In this document: positions 41,112 through 54,936 of the stretch, piece after piece
Numbering within the stretch: the first letter of the stretch is position 1
Layout: each line of letters opens with the position of its first letter
Assembly (NCBI RefSeq): GCF_964340395.1
Contig: NC_135549.1
Location: 2,662,001-2,726,000, forward strand
Direction of reading: 5' to 3'
Length of the DNA: 64,000 bases
Origin: Glandiceps talaboti
Taxonomy: Eukaryota; Hemichordata; Enteropneusta; Spengelidae
Made by a program: the position numbers and the translations under genes
Notes under the pieces: generated by a model
Told to the model about the DNA's origin: nothing
Seen by the model: the letters and a program-made list of their open reading frames with translations, nothing else
Databases searched by the model: none

Positions 41112-44100
41112 AATAGTATGTAAATAGTATGAAGAGCAAAGACATATAAATTATCACTACACATGTACAATACAAATATGAGACATGCGAACGAACACTA
41201 TATTTGAACTTTGCATCTTCGGATATTAAGCTTATGTTCGGAAAGCTTTGGCATTGTACCTTTCTTGTTTGACCAACGGACTTTGGTGAAAGCAGTGACT
41301 AAACCCGCTGGTTACAAAGTGAGCTTCCACATGATTACGTATCGAAGCTAACACATTCCATGTTTACATAAATTGAACGAACTGTGTGTCATACGAGCCT
41401 CGGGTTGTTGACTTTTGTACAGGGCATGGTGAAGGCAATAATCTCATTAGTGAAAATCGATTACACGTCATATTTCAAAGGTAGTTGTATACTGTTGAAG
41501 AGTCATACGGCTCTAAGCTATTGTATGTGCAAACACCCTTCACGTAGACAAAAGGTCACCCACTTCGCCACGCTAGCTGTGTTATTGGTATAACAATTTT
41601 CAGCACCAGTTATAAATCTTAAACAGCTACAGATTTATTGCGAACGTTGTCGCAATGAGTGACGCGCCAAGAAAGTGTTGATGCTAAAGTGATATCTGAC
41701 AACGATCGACCACGGAGGTAGAAAGTGACGAACTGCATGGTGTCACCCACCTTTGCGCTGTTCTGTCAACAAGTACCATTCACCCTATATAAATAGCTAA
41801 GTTAGATACTAAACTTTCTAATTGTTATTGATGTCAACAATGTACGCTTCATCGCGTACCACGAGTCCAATGTACCACAAATTCCATACTTCTGACAGCA
41901 CTAGTGCTGTACGAGTATGTCGGAGTAAGAATTTAGGTTACCTGAATATCATCAACACACCTGTAGGACATGGCAGGATGACGTCACACCATTCGATGTA
42001 AGCAACGGCTCAATGCTGTATTCTAATAACCGATATTTGTCAATCTTCCAATTTCTTGATAATGATTTCTTGACCTTACCATTGCAATCAAATCCAAGGT
42101 TACTACCGTGACAAGGGTTTATATCGGATTTTAAGAATGGCATATTTGTCACCGTCGCAATTATGACGTAATATCACATTATAAACATCTAAAACGTCGA
42201 TTAACACTTCGTCGGAGTTGAATGGGTGTAAACACACAGAAACGCACGTCCGACCAAACAGTAATATCTAACTATGGCACATACCTTTAAGCTTACAGCA
42301 GGCCTAGAAATAGTATTACTGCCACCCACTCTCACTATCTGAACGACAAAAGCATTGCTCAACAGTGTTCACAGACAAGGGGTATACTGTTGAAATAGTA
42401 TCTATGTCGGAATCTTCAGGAAAATCTCTGTCTACGGCTGTTTTGTCGTCAGTTGTGCTGTACCTCCATACGCCAGCTAAATTAAGTCCCGTTTACTTCC
42501 CGTGATAGCTTGACCTTACATGACCCGTTTTAATGTAACAAGGTTATGGTATAATATGTGTGTGTCGTTAGAGGGCGCACACCACAGTTTTACAAACGAC
42601 GATCGGGCGTCCAGATCATCATTGGAACGCATACCACAAGGACACAATTTTACGTCGAGATACCCAAGCCCGTGGAGAAGTCCAAATGTATCGCGCAATG
42701 ATTGTTCGTAGCTAATTGAAGGCATTATTTCGTCTGTGCACATCGCTTTGCGAACAAGAGCAGTTTACACATTGAAAAAAAAATTACATTTAGGCCTATT
42801 CTTTATTTTTTTATTTTTGACTTTTAATCCGTGTTTCCACACCAGACACTACATTCATCACGGTATACATACCGTTCACTACGGGCTGCATATCAACGGA
42901 ATCAGTTTGGAATATACAAATATAGCTAAAGTCTATAATGTGAAAGTTCTTCGCTGACAGGTGAGTACCATTTATATTTGCCGAATAATTGCACCGATAT
43001 TGTATGAACCCAAGTCTGCCTCGGCTTATCATATTTCTAACGTCTTTTTCATACACGTCAAAGGTTTGCGATATATTTTGTTTCATATCTCAACGGATGG
43101 TGATATTTACCGAGGTCGTTATTCTAATCCGTTTAACCTGTTTTCTGTTTAGTGTTATCGTGTTACCCATAATACCCACTGACAAGTTACAGTATATTTT
43201 TAGCTTCACTCCAATACTTAAAGCGGAAACTAATTGTGTTTTTGAATATTACCTTAGTTGAAATCCTTTAAAATCGCCAAATGCAAATATTTGCCCCGTA
43301 AATTCATATGCGTTTAGGTTACTATGTAAATATAGTGTGGTTCATATCGTATTCGTCTGAAATATTGAAGTAAAACTAGACATTACCGGAGAATCAAAGG
43401 GAAAATTGTCTGACTTAATATTTTTCAAAAGGCATTCAAATCGTTTTAGTTTCAAGCTTATAATTGCCTTGTTCATTGAGACAAGTTATACGCTAATTCT
43501 TAAATAGGTCCGATTTTGCACTTTGCGTGATAGTTGCCACCTATGCCATATACTATTACGTTTAATATCGATATTATTGAGTTGTTTGTGGGGGGAACTG
43601 TACGAACTTTATCAGCAATTTAATGTATTATTCATCAAACGCTGTGTGCATATCCGGGCTTCACACTTGGAAAGCTGTGGAGAAGTGAAAGAGTCGGGTA
43701 TACCGTCTCTTAGACATCGATGGGTGAACTCATAGCGTTATCTGAGATAATTTGCGCAGATAATCTTCATCAATAACGGAGTACATCGGCGTCACAACTC
43801 GTCTCATCCTCTAAACCTATTCATTAAACTTTAAACTCTAATTAACTGTGATTATTTGATAAAGTGGAAAATTCACCAAGAAGCGGAAGTTATTGATCGT
43901 AACCATTCTTGACATTATCCATGCAACACAAATATGAATCTATCCCAATTAACGCATTGATCAGATAACTAAGTTGTTGTATTTTCTAATCACAATTGGA
44001 TCATAAAAAACTTGGATCGATTGTACGAGGACAATGAAGAGTCTGTGCTTGCAGGAAGCACTCATCCAGCTGGACCGATAAGCTATAGAAATCTTGATGG

Positions 44101-46004
44101 TTATTTACCATGCAAGCTTTGATTACACAGTTTGAATGTTGCGAGTGTTCAATGTAATCACAGTATTCTAAAGACTGCGATAAAATACAATTTTCTGCTT
44201 GACAGTCCGTGTTTTAACGACGTGTATACGTACAGTCTGATAGCTTTTCTGAAAGGGGCCACGAACGAATACGAATATGTATATATAATAGCCTACAAGT
44301 CGACTTCATAGTAAAATATTATTTCATAAATATGTATTTCAAGAAAGGGTACATGGTGGCCTGTACAGTCATACCGCTGAATACCTAGGTGATTCTTAAC
44401 AATGATAACTTAACCAAATACAAAAATGAAATACATAAAGAACATGATAAACATGTTTGCGATAAAATCCTATCTGTCATGGCATTATGTGAACATATTG
44501 TGTAGTAATAGAGAATTATAAAAATGTGAGTGATGCTATATTACAATCTTTGCTAGCAGCATAGGCAGTTAGGTCAACCGATCAGTCTTATTTGGCATTT
44601 ACAAATACGCAACTAGATTTAATATACAATATTTCATTAATCATTACCGCAAATACAGCATGATGCAACGACGTGTAAATTCATTACGTTTTTCACATAC
44701 GTCACTGGTAGCATTATTACATCTCAGTTTATAACTTATATTATTTCAAACTATTGCCAAGGAGATTTAGTGATGACGTCGCAGTCATAGCAAAAGAGTT
44801 ATTTTTTGAGTTTGTCAAAAAGGGCGCGAATATAATCATCGCCACACAGGATGTGTACAACTGTCTATATGTGCTATTATTATAATATGGTAGAAAAATG
44901 AAAATGGGAAAATTAGAATGTACTCTAAAAGAATTTTAAACATGTTTTTTTTTTAATTGTCAAAAACTACGAGAGGAGTATTAGTTTCCTCGGTTTAATT
45001 ACCTAAATAATGTGCAATTGTACAATTTGAGACATACTAACACACACTTCTACAATCTGATACCGTCATTTCTTTAATTGACATGAAAAAAGCAAGTCGC
45101 GATGATTTATGTTAATCTCAGTTCAGTGTTTTGACACTTATTGCAATATATAAGGTGAACGATGTAGAAAGAATGCTAAATATTATTTTAAAAATATTAT
45201 TTTATAATTGTGTTACATGTATTACTTAAAACGATACCTTATGCAAAGCTATCTGATCGCAAATATATGAATTCGCAAATGTATGAATTCTACATAGAGC
45301 TTTAGAGTCTAATGATGATCTGATGACGTAGTTCTATAAATTGGCTTCATGTCACCCTGCAGAAAAATAATAAACTACGATGGAAATAACGAAAAGTAAA
45401 AAGGTAACGAATGTTACCAGAAGGCATATACCGACCCCTTCACCTTTTTTCCACTGAAAGAATGATCGTACAAGTCTTTGACCAAACATTTCCGAATATA
45501 ATTTTTATATAACCAATCGCACGTAGCGTTTCCTGTTGGTAATAATATGATATTATTAGATATTCTTAACTTTGAACGTATCAATCTAACTCTCAAATCC
45601 AAACTTCTGTAAGACTGTTTAAACTGATGGTCTACATATGCCCCTCCAGGTACTTCTTTCCAGTGACGGGTGTGAGAGGTTCATACATACGGTTGAATTG
45701 ACTCAATCAGAATGATTGCAATATGTATTAAGCATGAACTCTCCTGACGAATTAAGAAATATTAATTGCGGTATGTGAATTGTGATCAATCTCAAACTTG
45801 TCTTATTTTATAGTCACAGAAGCGATATCACATTACCGTGTCCTTCACTATTGTTACAGATACAATGTAGATATGGTGACATACTTGTTTGCACACGATA
45901 AAACATGTGAATTGTACAATTAGAAATGTGTGTAGCATTCAGCTATACGATGTTATAATATTTATAATTATATACTAGTATATCAGCGTAATCTGTCAAT
46001 CTGT
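41112..46004. other. Upstream region of gene C and beyond, no recognised gene
   Basis: Contains a 35-bp imperfect palindrome (41885-41919) and a TATATAAATAG box-like string near 41786, but no coding exon I can identify. A minus frame at 42743-42516 (75 codons, several Cys) has a more coding-like, less AT-rich base composition than its surroundings, without a recognisable domain. Noncoding first exon(s) of gene C may lie here. Confidence 0.4.
41885..41919. repeat. 35-bp imperfect palindrome
   Basis: A perfect 16-bp core, ACAGCACTAGTGCTGT (41895-41910), is nested inside CATACT and AGTATG arms. Confidence 0.65.
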
Positions 46005-46102
46005 CTGTCTGTCTGTATGTATGTATGTATGTATGTATGTATGTATGTATGTATGTATGTATGTATGTACGTACGTATGTACGTACGTACGTACGTATGT
46101 AC

Positions 46103-46133
<31 letters not shown>
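46005..46133 (+). repeat. Compound tetranucleotide array
   Basis: (TCTG)n, (TATG)n, (TACG)n and again (TCTG)n in series, showing stepwise change of one tetramer into the next. Confidence 0.93.
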
Positions 46134-46137
<4 letters not shown>

Positions 46138-47097
46138 AGCCGTTCATATATATATAGATATGTAAGTTCTCTAAGTTTATCGCGTAATTGCAAACCTCAA
46201 GTATAAATGTCTGAATGGACTAATACGGGGTCGTACTAATCGCTAACCTTTACTAGTTGTTACAGTAATTGGTTTGTGAGCTATTACCAACATCTTGTCA
46301 CCTACAAAATCATAGCTATGCCGCATGGCGGAAATTCAACATTCACTTGCATGCGGCTTACAACTAAATGGAATTCAAAAACAGTAAATGCTTTAAATAT
46401 GGTTGTATATGGCATATTATGATTGTCAACGAGTTGTCGTTTCTGTACTTGTACACGTGGTCTAACTTCAATTACACTAGGTCCAGTAAATGCTTTTAGT
46501 GTTTTTGTTACCATTTAGTCATCCAATTATCCTAAAACCATGGAGGGGATCTAAATTTCAGGATATCGGAAGTGAAATGGTCTTAATATTCCAGTCACTT
46601 ACAAATATTGTTAAGCAATTTTCTTTCCTACACGATCGATAGAGGAAATATGAACCTTTCCTGTAATAAAGTATGCCATTTGTAAACGCCACGTAGAGTG
46701 TGCAAATTACTCGAGGTTTATCGTGTTCATGATAAATTGTACTACGACAAACAATATTCTCATCTTTCGTGCAGTTAAGTTCTTGAAGGGAGAGGCAATT
46801 TTCATTACGTTCCCCCTGGTGTTCATGGATACAGTTCTATTCGTTAGTTACTGTGTAATAAGGAAAGCAGTTTTAATTATGTTACCTGGAGTTATCAGAA
46901 CATGTCAAAATACGTCTTAATACATCTAGTGAAAATACGTCTTAATACATCTTGTGATAACCGAGAACGATAATAATATAGGTCAAAATATTCTATTACA
47001 TTTTCTTACATTTCACTGTAGAAACCTCCTTTTCGCGAAAAGAAGGACAAAATGAAGAGGGTAATTTAGTTCAATCACAAGGTAGAACAAACGCAGA
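46134..47097. other. No gene seen
   Basis: Short frames without domains. A 24-bp direct repeat containing AATACGTCTTAATACATCT occurs near 46910-46950. Confidence 0.4.
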
Positions 47098-47320
47098 TAT
47101 AGTCTGTATTGAGTGATATAGTCTATTGGGTGATGTAGTCTGTATGGCGTGATATAGTCTGTATGGCGTGATATAGTATGTATGGCGTGATATGGTCTGT
47201 ATGGCGTGATATGGTCTGTATGGCGTGATATGGTCTGTATGGCGTGATATAGTCTGTATGGCGTGATATGGTCTGTATGGCGTGATATAGTCTGTATGGC
47301 GTGATATAGTCTGTATTGGG
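47098..47320 (+). repeat. 19-bp minisatellite, about 11-12 copies
   Basis: Unit AGTCTGTATGGCGTGATAT, alternating with GGTCTGTATGGCGTGATAT, with diverged edge copies (ATTGAGTG, ATTGGGTG). Two long minus-strand frames here only translate the repeat. Confidence 0.92.
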
Positions 47321-48018
47321 TGTGGTATACCAAAGCTTTCAACGTTTACGTCTGCTGTATTACTTTTCCGGATCACTGAGTATTTCATCGATCAATAAAT
47401 TATTCATCTTCTTATAGTTACAGGAAGCTAAAAATTGAACCATAGACAATATTGTCTATGATTGAACTGAACCCTGACCTATCGTATGTCCCCTATATAT
47501 TACACAAAAGATATATTTGAGTATAATGTCTCAACAGAAGCAAATGATAAAATAACTAATTTTTACATCAAGCTCCAAAATTAAACTGTCAGTCTGCTTG
47601 CATGTTGTGAAAGGAATCCGCTTTTTGTAGCAGACGATGTGGCGGCACACCTATTCTATTACAACACAACACAAAAGGACAAAACACAGCTTATATACTT
47701 GGAAAGTGTTACTCTGTCGGTGGATTATGTATTGATACCCTTTCCTGTCTGTACGTGTTTGATTCTGTCTGGATGCCACATTGTGAGTTGCCTATCTATG
47801 ATCTTAAGATTTTACAACAAATCATCAGCAACCAGTACCCATATAATCCTTAGTCGATTTCTATTCCTTTGAGACGATATTAATATTGTGTGAAATATGT
47901 TAAACTCTGAGACAAGTTATCATCATAACAATTATTTCACAAATATAACAATTGTATTGTTTTTTATTTCATGACGAGAGTTAAAGTCGCGACATTTTTT
48001 ATTTTTTATTTATGATTT

Positions 48019-48242
48019 TTTTTATCATGACTTCCTACTTGAAAATATAATGTGAAACAACATATTCCAAGTCACTCAATAAATTGAAGAAGTATAATAA
48101 AAAGGGCAAAATGTTTGTAATTGTATGTACAATGATACATTTTTTTACACATTATAAGCTTTTTGCAATGTATTGAGTTTCAATTACAGACTTGGTCAAT
48201 GTTGTTTCAGTGATTTTTCAAGTAGGAAGCCATGATAAAATT
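48019..48242. mobile_element. 224-bp MITE-like element with inverted ends
   Basis: Left end TTATCATGACTTCCTACTTG and right end CAAGTAGGAAGCCATGATAA are reverse complements with one mismatch; pairing extends a few bases into AAAAT. The interior is AT-rich and non-coding. Confidence 0.7.
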
Positions 48243-49149
48243 GTTCAAAGTAAATACCCAATCCTCATCCATATGGCCAACAGACAATTTTACTCATAGC
48301 TGTATATTATGTTATAAAGTCATGTACACTATGATAGCAATGGGATTTCCATGTATTTCTCAGATTGGTATCACATGACATTGAACCTAAACGCCATTTA
48401 GAGTACAGGTATGTGACAAAACGGATAGAGATTATGTAGGTACTGTATTATTTAGGATTGGCTTGAGATATGATGCACCAATTAAATCCCGTAGTGTGCG
48501 CATCAACTATTGTAAAAGGCATAAATATTGCAGTATGATGGTATCAGCCTACAAATTGTTTTCCATACGCTCTTTTCAGTATTGGTTTTCCGACCTTTGC
48601 TAAAAACAGACACATTTGATGTCTTTATCATTTAAAAAGATTGCATTTGAGTGCTTTACATCAGTTATTAGGGTCTGAAATTAAAGATAAGTCAGTCGAT
48701 ATCACTCGTAGGTGATGGAGAGACAGGCATTTTGTGCTTTTAAGAGTATTAGATGTATTAAATGACCATGTCATATCGTTAGAGTATTACATTTTTGTGG
48801 AAACAGGTAAGATAAAAAGGTCTTGCACGTCACATCTAATTCTAATTCCAAAGCTTCACCTCACTTAGCAAATCGTCTTTTTTCCCATCTAGTAGGTATT
48901 GTTAGTAGCTGAACGATGTAAATTATCAGAGAATATCTTCTTAACATTACCATACATATGAGAAAAGTCAGATCTTACAGTCTTGTCTATCGCAGTCGAT
49001 CCATTCATCTACTTTCAATATCCTTGCTGTGAATACAAAGAAATAAATAGACAAAAAGACGGACAGACACACACACACAGACAGACAGACAAATTGATAC
49101 ACACACATTTACATAGTTGATAATAGATACACAGATGCGAAGAGAACAC
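48243..49149. other. No gene seen
   Basis: AT-rich unique sequence with a short (ACAG)n patch near 49060-49090. No exon identified. Confidence 0.4.
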
Positions 49150-49440
49150 ATGCGCTAAACACACATACACATACATACATACATACATACATACATGTAC
49201 ATACATACATACATACATATATACATACATACACACACACATACATACATACATACATACATACATACGCACTCACGCACACATACATACATACATACAT
49301 ACATACATACATACATACATACATACATACATACATACATACACACATACACGTACACACACACATACGTACGTACGTACGTACGTACGTACGTACGTAC
49401 ATACATACATACATACATACATACATACATACATACATAC
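49150..49440 (+). repeat. (ATAC)n compound microsatellite
   Basis: About 290 bp of ATAC with ACAC and (ACGT)n patches (about 49367-49400). Frames on both strands are repeat artefacts. Confidence 0.95.
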
Positions 49441-51020
49441 GCATTATTTAACTATTCAAAATCAATGTTAGACTGTTGCCTGGTAATACAATTTTTCAGC
49501 TATAATTATGAACTGTCATAGTAAATGGAATTTGTTTGTCTAGCCAACGTGAAAGCAAGGTTGTTCCAATCATGCCCAGATGACCTGTTTGTGTTTTAAT
49601 GATTAGATTTACTTAAGTGGCAAACTATTTGTGTGGTGGAGGGCACAAACGTGTGATTGTGAAATCATTAAAACTATTCCAATCTTCGTCCTGGTAAAAT
49701 TATTCATTTCCTGTACATTGTATGTCGAAGCTGGTGAAATATTTCGGCAGATTTTATTTTAATCATATCATGACCATCACACTACAGGGGCAGAGATCGT
49801 CCTGCTGATACAGTTGGAGTATATCTGCAGAATTCTAATAAAAGTCCTTTAACAGTTTAAATGGTCCTTGAAGATATCTCATGCATTGTGTCACTGGTCG
49901 ACTAATCACAGTCGATATGTTGATCATCCAGTGCAAAAATCTGAAGCCTCTTGTCAATACATGGCGGTGCAGGACTTGGGAGAGATCGTTAAGAGGGACA
50001 TTGAAATGAGCAAAATCTGCATTATTATAATTAGCATACTTTAAATTATGAAACATATTGCATATTGATATTAGAACAAAGTATGAATAGATAGACATCG
50101 TAAAATATATGTCGTACTTTTGATCAGATGTATTGTTTGTATTTGTAGGGGAATCCGAAAATACCATCGCACCCATTCACAGTCAGATACCCACCCATCC
50201 ACATACAGACACAGACGCAGACACAGACACAGACACAGATGCATTCATATATACATGCGCACGCGTACACACAGATACGCGCAAATAAATAAATAAATAG
50301 ATAAATGGAATCTCGAATCAGGAATATTGAACCATGATACACTTGTGCCATGTATGAAAAGGCAGAAAAGGTATGCATTGCTGTTAATCTTAAGTTTCTA
50401 TAGCAACCGCCAATACTTATGTATTGTAATTCTGGATGGCCTGTGGATCTGAAAAGAGTTAATTTCAGTGATATGTTAAAATAGCATTCTTGTTCCACAG
50501 AGTGATTCCTTGACCTCGTCGTGGTAGGGTATTACAAACTTAACTGTATTAACCACATTCCATTTGCACACAAACGCCAGAAAAGTACATTCATATATGT
50601 TTTAACGGAAATACGAAATTGAAGTGAAAGGTCACAAGGTCTGGTACACAGCTTGTACGTGCTTTTAATGGATATCCGGGAATGATTATGCTTCTGAAAG
50701 CTTTCTTATTGACTAAATCATAAACCGTCTTTTTGCCAAGTCTTACAAATACAGCAGATAGTGTTGCTGCATAGACAGCACAGACATCGAAAATACAAAG
50801 CTGACGACCTATTGTCCCAAATTTTGTATTGAAACATTATAGAATGGGATTGTGTCAATCTCTGACAGAAACTGACGTAAACATGGTCTATATCTTTATC
50901 ATTTTCATGTGTACTACTATAATAGCTGAGGATGAAAAGTGGAAAAGAAAGCTTTTAGAAAGCGCAGGTTTTGTTCCGTTTTGAATCCCTATACTAAGAT
51001 GAGCTTCCAAGTAATTTCAA
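49441..51020. other. No gene seen
   Basis: Contains a short CAGACA-type repeat near 50195-50240 and (AAAT)n near 50283-50305. No supported exon. Confidence 0.4.
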
Positions 51021-51028
51021 AACACACA

Positions 51029-51066
<38 letters not shown>
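51021..51066 (+). repeat. (CA)n microsatellite
   Basis: About 22 CA units with one CAAA interruption. Confidence 0.95.
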
Positions 51067-51067
<1 letters not shown>

Positions 51068-52346
51068 TACAGAACCCACACATTTTACTTTATTCTGCTA
51101 CAAGACTATTCTTTACGTAGCTAGTAATAATCGATGCGAAAAAATGGAGTCAGTTATTAGTGTATAAATGACAAGTTTGGGACTTAAAGTTTCCATAAAA
51201 AGTTGTCTGTAGCCATAGCAACAAAGATAAGTATCCATCATCATACTAATTCGAGAATGTATATGCAAGATGAATGCCTACTCAAGTGTAGAAGAGAAGA
51301 GTATTCTAAATATGTCTTATAGATACGACATAGATTGCTGTGTCTTCTTGGGAGACTTGTTAATCAATACCTTTACACTTAGTTGCCTCAAATGACTGCA
51401 ATGCAATCAGGATTGATGGTCAAATCCCATGTATTAGATTCATATGTCGCTAACAATCAATATAGAATCCAGATTACGTATTGCAATCAATTGAAACCTT
51501 TGTCGAGGTCTAAGGAATGTTGCCGTCTGTCAATGTAGAAGCATTCCATTAAAATTAGCCATAATAACAGAGCCTTTGATCTTTCAACAGTAATGATGTT
51601 ACATTGCAATGGTAATAATACTGTATATACGATAGATGTGACGTCATAGGGCTGTAGAGATGCACAAGATGGCCAATTTAATTGTTTCTAGTTAATCGTG
51701 CGGGTTTAGATGTCGCTAAACTAACAGGCCCTTTGAACGTGATGTACAAACGACACGGCGTCGACACAATTGCTCTGTTTCTTTATTGTCATGAACTTGA
51801 CGGACGTAGAATACGTGTATATTGTATCAACAATGGCGATTGATTTCATTGGATTACCTGAAAGATTAGAAATGATATTCAAACCCCGTTACCCCAAATT
51901 GAATTTGGCAGCAATTTGACGATTTCCTTTGAAAATGTAAAGCTTATCACCATGGTAACATGACACTGATACTATGACCACAATCGGCCGACTGAGATAC
52001 TAAGCCGCCAGGTATCAACTGTAACCCATTCTGATCACTTGAATGACTGGCTACTTAACAGACAAATGCATTGTTCTGGAACATACACATACATAAGTTC
52101 TGGAAACCTGTACCCGAAAGCAATGATACATGTGCTGAAAAGAAGTCGGGCATTTTATATAAAGGTGATTTTTGTGGTGATTTTTGATCGACGTTTCAGA
52201 GATAAGGGGTCTGCTCCATATTTACCTTTACCCTTGCTAATGACAACGTGCTTAGATAAAATATCAGGTGCATGCACGTCCTTTTACTTCCGTTTATTTT
52301 ATTGTATTTGGTTTTTGTAATGCAGCTGCCAGGACCTTTTGTAGAG
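51067..52346. other. No gene seen
   Basis: Unique AT-rich sequence. Frames of up to 93 codons lack domains and splice context. Confidence 0.4.
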
Positions 52347-52392
52347 AGTTACTGGTGACCAGTAACTGGACATCGACCAGGTTGATGTCCAG
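52347..52392. repeat. Two overlapping hairpins
   Basis: AGTTACTGGT with ACCAGTAACT (52347-52367, one central base), then CTGGACATC with GATGTCCAG (52366-52392, 9-nt loop). The two share a CT at their junction, giving a two-lobed structure. Confidence 0.75.
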
Positions 52393-52520
52393 TTCTCTTC
52401 TTTACAAGCAGCCTGTTTTGTACAATGAAATTCCTGCAGTAACCCGATAAAGGGGATTATCAAAATACACGTTTTGTGAATGGCATGAGGAAAATTGCAA
52501 TATTTGTAATGTTCATTATC

Positions 52521-52916
52521 TTATAAAATCAGCACAATTGCATAAATCTGAATCATTTTCCGCAAAGACTTGACTGAAGGACAAATCAGGACTAGGTCAT
52601 CCGCATAAAATAGGTGGTAAGCTATTTTTCCAGCCATATGACACCCTACTCCTGCTAACTGGAGCTCTTTACTCAGTCCGTCAACATATACAGCAAATAA
52701 CTTTGGCGAAATAATGCTTCCTTGATGAACCCCATTAATAACACTAAAAGGGGCCAATTCCGCTGAAGCTCAGCGAACAGAGAATAATTGGCTACGATAG
52801 CAAAATAGCAATATTCTAACTATAAATAAAGGAATATTTCTATTGATCAGTTTTCTAAACATGGTCCACTGGTTCACCCTATCAAATGCTTTCGTCGCAT
52901 CCATAAAACAGGAAAA
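52521..52916 (-). pseudogene. Non-LTR retrotransposon reverse transcriptase fragment (decayed)
   Basis: On the minus strand, one frame reads reverse-transcriptase motifs in the right order: FMDATKAFDRVNQW (motif A, about 52911-52870), then RNIPLFIVRILLF, then FSVR followed by a TGA where a Trp is usual in these elements, then NGVHQGSIISPKLF (motif B) and FYADDLVL (motif C, about 52605-52582). The text resembles LINEs of the CR1/L2/Jockey group. The frame ends soon after motif C, and sequence upstream of motif A no longer reads as RT, so both ends are missing or scrambled. No endonuclease domain, poly(A) tail or target duplication is seen nearby. Confidence 0.85.
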
Positions 52917-53226
52917 AAACCTGGCGAATGATGTCTCTTATAAAAGTCAATATGACCAATAATAGACATCTAATTCTCAATTTGTATACAATTTTGATAA
53001 GCTGTCGATTAGAGATTACTATTTTAGAAGCACAGATGCTGTACAGCTGTAAACCACTCCATCGTGCATCCCATTCAAATTTGTGCACTAGAGCAATGGC
53101 CTCACAAAACATAACCTCGCAAGAACTCACTCAGTCATCTCAAAACTCAACGGAAAAGCTTCCCCCCTTCCTTTTCATAGTACAAATCCGAAATCGAACT
53201 TGTAATCCTTGAATTACAGCACAAAT

Positions 53227-53347
53227 CTACACACTTTGGCGTGGCTGCTGTGAACGTCACCCGTCCTATGACCTACTGGGGCTCACGATGTCGCGAACTC
53301 GATCACGACGTGGATGATGTTTTACAGCAGCCACGCGAAGTGTGTAG
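53227..53347. mobile_element. Short foldback with 24-25-bp arms
   Basis: Arm 53227-53251 (CTACACACTTTGGCGTGGCT...) and arm 53324-53347 pair with a one-base bulge and one mismatch around a 72-nt GC-richer core. Non-coding. About 300 bp from the decayed RT. Confidence 0.7.
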
Positions 53348-53880
53348 GTTTATCCCGAATTCTTAGTTGATACATTCATCATTGGTTGCTTATTCACTGA
53401 AGAATGTTACACTGCACGAAAGCAAATGTTTACAAATAGTGTGAACCGTGAATAATCACAAAATCTCTACTAACTAGATTCAATACATTTGAATTTCACT
53501 ATTATTCGTCACGTACAAATGTATAACGGTTGATTTTGATATGCATCGATTTATACACTTAAGGAAAGAAAGGGAATAAAGAATAAAATAGACGACCCAA
53601 TTAATGGCTTAAGTTGTTTCACTTAAATATGCCAATGTACATAGAGACATATATTGTAACATTTTGTAGCACACTTTCACTATGTAATTATAAACACAAA
53701 ATGCCCAAAGTATATATACTGGATCAATGTGATTGCTTGATATATTCCATACTGTGAGTATTTGTTGCTGCGTTTTACTTGTAATTGCATCTGACAATTT
53801 AGTCTCTCAAACACATGCTAACGTATATGGCTAGCGTCTAAAATGAAGAAACACATTAAATGTATGAACAAACTAACAAA

Positions 53881-53942
<62 letters not shown>

Positions 53943-54936
53943 TAAGAATGAACAATGGCATGATTGTGTACGCATCGCTTAATAAATCTGTGTCGTGGTG
54001 TGACGTCTACTAAGATTGAGAGATTCAACTTGTATTATACATGTAAACATCAGACGCGTGATTCTAGGTTCGATGAAACTACATCACATAGACCTTGACA
54101 ACCTGCAAAGACCGCAGAGTCTGTTATTAATGGTGAACACTGGGGAAAACGTGAAACGTGTCACCGTAACTCGCGTCTGACTTGTGACCTTGTGGATAAA
54201 ACCTGGAATTCGAAAGGCACGACTTGAAGGATAATATTGGTATTAGAAGAAGATATTCCATTTAATTGGTATGTTGGTGGCAGATGTGTCTGAAACATAT
54301 GTTCTAGCCTTAGGTGTAAATTTAATGAGTATGCATATCTTCAATCTTGGATATACCTATCAAAAGTTCGAATTATCTCAAAGGGATGTTTTGGATATAT
54401 ACGTACATGTAAGTGGAACGATTTCGACATTTTCAACCGTGTATATTCTAGAGTAGAAAGAGATTGATTGTTATTCATCAGAACTATTCTTGATAACGAA
54501 CACGTCCTTATTGTTTTAGTTCATTCATATCTTCCGGAGGTTTGGTGTCTCTTAAAGGATACACCATTAGAGATGTTGACATTTATTAACTTGAGATCGG
54601 CTACTACTCTCCTAAAGCATAGTATGGAGATTACAAATCAATGTAATATAAAATATTCCGCATTTAAAATATCTTATTTCACATATTAGTTTATTCATTC
54701 ATTGTACTTTCAAAAAATTAAATCTGATCCAAAGTATTGATTTTTAAAATACATGTCTAGTATTTGTGACTCCTATGGTCGGGGGTAATCCTTAGATATA
54801 TACATAGCAATATCAAAATTATGCCTGAAAAATATTTTAAACCAGATTTAAACTAAATGCCTTTCGTAAGGGCAAAACCATAGATTTTTGGTCCTACACA
54901 CATAGTTAGAATGCACAATTCTGAGCTATAGCTATT
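53348..54936. other. No gene seen apart from a (TA)n tract
   Basis: (TA)n at 53884-53937 (about 27 units) is flanked by ordinary AT-rich sequence. No exon supported. Confidence 0.4.
53884..53937 (+). repeat. (TA)n microsatellite
   Basis: About 27 TA units. Unlike the (TA)n tracts near 20-28 kb, no hairpin element abuts it. Confidence 0.95.

Noticed and set aside
47013-47388. Minus-strand frames with a repeated YRLYHAIQTISRHTDHI pattern
   Set aside because: Open in two frames because the 19-bp repeat has few stops; no independent coding evidence.
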